Shown here in pieces: positions 17,117 through 18,803 of a stretch of 18,803 bases of DNA; position 1 is the first letter of the stretch; every line of letters begins with the position of its first letter. A model generated the notes under the pieces. That model was not told the origin of the DNA, searched no databases, and worked only from the letters and a program-made list of their open reading frames with translations. The position numbers and the translations under genes were made by a program. The stretch spans positions 1-18,803 of the forward strand of contig NZ_CAXBCK010000062.1 of assembly GCF_963974425.1 (NCBI RefSeq), in the 5' to 3' direction. The DNA comes from Marixanthomonas sp963974425. GTDB lineage: Bacteria; Bacteroidota; Bacteroidia; Flavobacteriales; Flavobacteriaceae.

Positions 17117-17305
17117 TTACGACTTGATCCATTCAAAATAAAACTCTATAACTCTACTAAACACCTTGTCTACACCAAAAACTAGTAATGCCAATATAAT
17201 TGAAAATACTGCCACAACAACTGTAAGTTTTTGTGCTTCTGACCAACTTGGCCAGGTTACGTGGTTTTTAAGCTCACTATAGGATTCTTTTATATAATTT
17301 ACCAT
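17117..17305 (-). CDS. secE: Preprotein translocase subunit SecE
   Basis: SecE clamps the SecY protein-conducting channel in the inner membrane. From the ATG at 17305 it has 62 residues: an amphipathic cytoplasmic helix with the conserved segment ELKNHVTWPSWSEAQ (11-25), then one transmembrane helix at about 27-45 (LTVVVAVFSIILALLVFGV). This is the short single-span form common outside Gammaproteobacteria. An upstream in-frame GTG at 17332 would add nine residues but lies inside the tRNA-Trp gene, so it is rejected. The gene starts 24 bp after tRNA-Trp and ends 2 bp before nusG. Confidence 0.95.
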   Translation of the reverse strand: MVNYIKESYSELKNHVTWPSWSEAQKLTVVVAVFSIILALLVFGVDKVFSRVIEFYFEWIKS

Positions 17306-17329
17306 TATAATTGGTTTTAACCTATTTAG

Positions 17330-17402
17330 CACGGGCGGTAAGGATCGAACTCACGACCTTTGGTTTTGGAGACCACTGCTCTACCAGCTGAGCTACGCCC
17401 GT
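17330..17402 (-). tRNA. trnW: tRNA-Trp (anticodon CCA)
   Basis: Reverse complement of 17330-17402 folds as a 73-nt tRNA. The acceptor stem ACGGGCG pairs with CGCCCGT, with discriminator G. The D arm has GCTC/GAGC. The anticodon loop CTCCAAA carries CCA at 34-36, which reads UGG. The T arm has GTGAG, TTCGATC and CTTAC. One mismatch (G27-A43) sits at the top of the anticodon stem. The terminal CCA is not encoded. It lies between tuf and secE, the usual Bacteroidota position, and is probably cut from a shared transcript. Confidence 0.96.
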
Positions 17403-17462
17403 AAATAAAGGAAAACTCAAAACCTACTATTATAGGCTTAGACAATCCCCTTAATAAAAGCC

Positions 17463-17489
17463 AAGGCATCCACCTTTGGTGGACACCTT
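17463..17489 (-). promoter_or_regulatory. Stem-loop between tuf and tRNA-Trp
   Basis: On the plus strand AAGG, CA, TCCACC, TTT, GGTGGA, CA, CCTT form a symmetric stem: 6 bp plus 4 bp separated by a 2x2 internal loop, with a 3-nt apical loop. It starts 24 nt after the tuf stop. Reading leftward it is followed by GGCTTTTATT, a modest U run, so it may be a partial terminator for tuf, or a processing signal ahead of the tRNA. Confidence 0.5.
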
Positions 17490-17512
17490 TAGACTTTTCA
17501 AATTAACTTTAT

Positions 17513-18697
17513 TTATAAAATTTCAGTAACCTGACCTGCACCTACAGTTCTACCACCTTCACGGATAGCGAAACGTAGTCCAACATTCATTGCGATAGGC
17601 TGGATAAGGTCTACTGTAATTGTAAGGTTATCTCCTGGCATTACCATTTCTACACCATCAGGAAGATTAATTGTTCCTGTAACATCAGTTGTACGAACGT
17701 AGAACTGTGGGCGGTAGTTATTATGGAATGGCGTGTGACGACCACCTTCTTCTTTTTTAAGGATATAAACCTCTGCTTTAAATTTATCGTGAGGAGTAAC
17801 AGAACCTGGCTTACAGATTACCATACCTCTTGATATTTGAGACTTTTCAATACCTCTTAACAAGATACCTACGTTATCTCCAGCTTCTCCTCTATCAAGG
17901 ATTTTACGGAACATCTCAACACCTGTAACAGTAGAAGAAAGTTTTCCAGCGCCCATACCAATAATATCAACAGCATCACCTGTGTTAGCAACACCCGTCT
18001 CTATACGTCCAGTTGCAACTGTTCCACGGCCTGTAATAGAAAATACATCCTCGATTGGCATCAAGAAAGGCTTATCTACATCACGTTCTGGTAAATCAAT
18101 CCAGCTATCAACAGCCTCCATCAATTCTAAAACAGTATCTGACCATTTTTGCTCTCCGTTCAATGCTCCAAGAGCAGAACCAGAGATTACAGGACCATTA
18201 TCACCATCATACTCGTAGAAAGAAAGTAAATCTCTTACTTCCATTTCAACTAATTCTAATAATTCTTCATCGTCAACTAAATCAACTTTATTTAAGAATG
18301 TTACGATTTTTGGAATACCAACCTGACGTCCTAAAAGGATATGCTCACGAGTTTGTGGCATTGGACCGTCTGTTGCAGCAACAACCAAAATAGCACCGTC
18401 CATTTGAGCAGCACCAGTAACCATGTTCTTTACGTAATCGGCGTGACCAGGACAGTCAACGTGTGCGTAGTGACGGTTAGCTGTTTGGTACTCTACGTGT
18501 GAAGAGTTAATTGTAATACCTCTTTCTTTTTCTTCAGGAGCATTATCAATTTGGTCAAAAGCACTAGCTTCTGAATAACCAGCATCAGCCATTACTTTAG
18601 TAATAGCAGCTGTCAAAGTTGTTTTTCCGTGATCTACGTGTCCAATTGTACCTATGTTTAAGTGAGGCTTCGACCGATCGTATGTTTCTTTTGCCAT
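17513..18697 (-). CDS. tuf: Translation elongation factor Tu
   Basis: EF-Tu carries aminoacyl-tRNA to the ribosomal A site as a GTP complex. This 394-residue protein has G1 GHVDHGKT at 19-26, switch I with EEKERGITI near 55-63, G3 DCPGH at 81-85 with the catalytic His85, G4 NKVD at 136-139 and G5 SGSAL at 172-176. Domains II and III are complete, with TGRGTVATGRIETG and, near the C-terminus, LRFAIREGGRTVGAGQV. The start fits the universal MAKETYDRSKPHLNIGTIG-type N-terminus. It lies 55 bp downstream of a tRNA-Thr gene and 110 bp upstream of tRNA-Trp, with no clear separate promoter, so it is probably part of a mixed tRNA-mRNA transcript. Confidence 0.98.
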   Translation of the reverse strand: MAKETYDRSKPHLNIGTIGHVDHGKTTLTAAITKVMADAGYSEASAFDQIDNAPEEKERGITINSSHVEYQTANRHYAHVDCPGHADYVKNMVTGAAQMDGAILVVAATDGPMPQTREHILLGRQVGIPKIVTFLNKVDLVDDEELLELVEMEVRDLLSFYEYDGDNGPVISGSALGALNGEQKWSDTVLELMEAVDSWIDLPERDVDKPFLMPIEDVFSITGRGTVATGRIETGVANTGDAVDIIGMGAGKLSSTVTGVEMFRKILDRGEAGDNVGILLRGIEKSQISRGMVICKPGSVTPHDKFKAEVYILKKEEGGRHTPFHNNYRPQFYVRTTDVTGTINLPDGVEMVMPGDNLTITVDLIQPIAMNVGLRFAIREGGRTVGAGQVTEIL

Positions 18698-18752
18698 GTT
18701 GTATTAATTTAAATCTTAGTTATATATTAGTGTTCAATTTTAAACAAAGTTG

Positions 18753-18803
<51 letters not shown>

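Noticed and set aside
17115..17132. Longer nusG starting at ATG 17132
   Set aside because: It would overlap secE by 16 bp and add six non-conserved residues; ATG 17114 fits the family better, though this is not proven.
17306..17332. Longer secE starting at GTG 17332
   Set aside because: The added codons overlap the 3' end of tRNA-Trp, and the ATG at 17305 gives the normal short SecE.
18055..18393. 112-codon open frame antisense to tuf
   Set aside because: It is explained by codon bias of tuf on the other strand; no domain or promoter supports it.

Overview
The window is a low-GC stretch of a Bacteroidota chromosome, most likely from the Flavobacteriia. Three things point there. The gene order tRNA-Thr, tuf, tRNA-Trp, secE, nusG, rplK, rplA, rplJ, rplL, rpoB, rpoC is typical of the phylum. 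The two best promoter candidates carry the Bacteroidota -7 octamer TATCTTTG (consensus TAnnTTTG), and no clear Shine-Dalgarno sequences were noticed. A large secreted protein contains a SprB-type repeat, a domain characteristic of gliding and adhesion proteins of this group.

Layout from left to right. Positions 1-3353 (minus) hold the N-terminal 1117 residues of a very large secreted, multi-domain surface protein that runs off the left edge. Positions 3354-3830 are a divergent intergenic region with a TATCTTTG box in each direction and two short perfect palindromes. Positions 3831-5417 (plus) encode peptide chain release factor 3 (prfC). A bidirectional terminator (5537-5573) separates prfC from the convergent small DUF3467-family gene (5572-5895, minus). 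A second terminator (5967-5995) closes the rpoBC transcript. From 6021 to the right edge everything reads leftward: rpoC, rpoB, rplL, rplJ, rplA, rplK, nusG, secE, tRNA-Trp, tuf and a tRNA-Thr cut by the right edge.

The minus-strand block is the core gene-expression operon group. EF-Tu delivers aminoacyl-tRNA, L11, L1, L10 and L7/L12 build the stalk and L1 regions of the 50S subunit where elongation and release factors act, NusG couples transcription and translation, SecE belongs to the protein export channel, and RpoB and RpoC are the two large subunits of RNA polymerase. RF3, on the other strand, is a translational GTPase that recycles RF1/RF2. All these proteins look full length with intact catalytic or metal-binding motifs.

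The window is mostly conserved housekeeping DNA, and I see no convincing undescribed biological system. What deserves a second look is non-coding: a long two-part hairpin between rplL and rpoB, two hairpins (one capped by a UUCG tetraloop) between rpoB and rpoC, a stem between tuf and tRNA-Trp, and a leader hairpin before the DUF3467 gene. The mosaic surface protein, with near-identical internal DNA repeats, is the most variable part.
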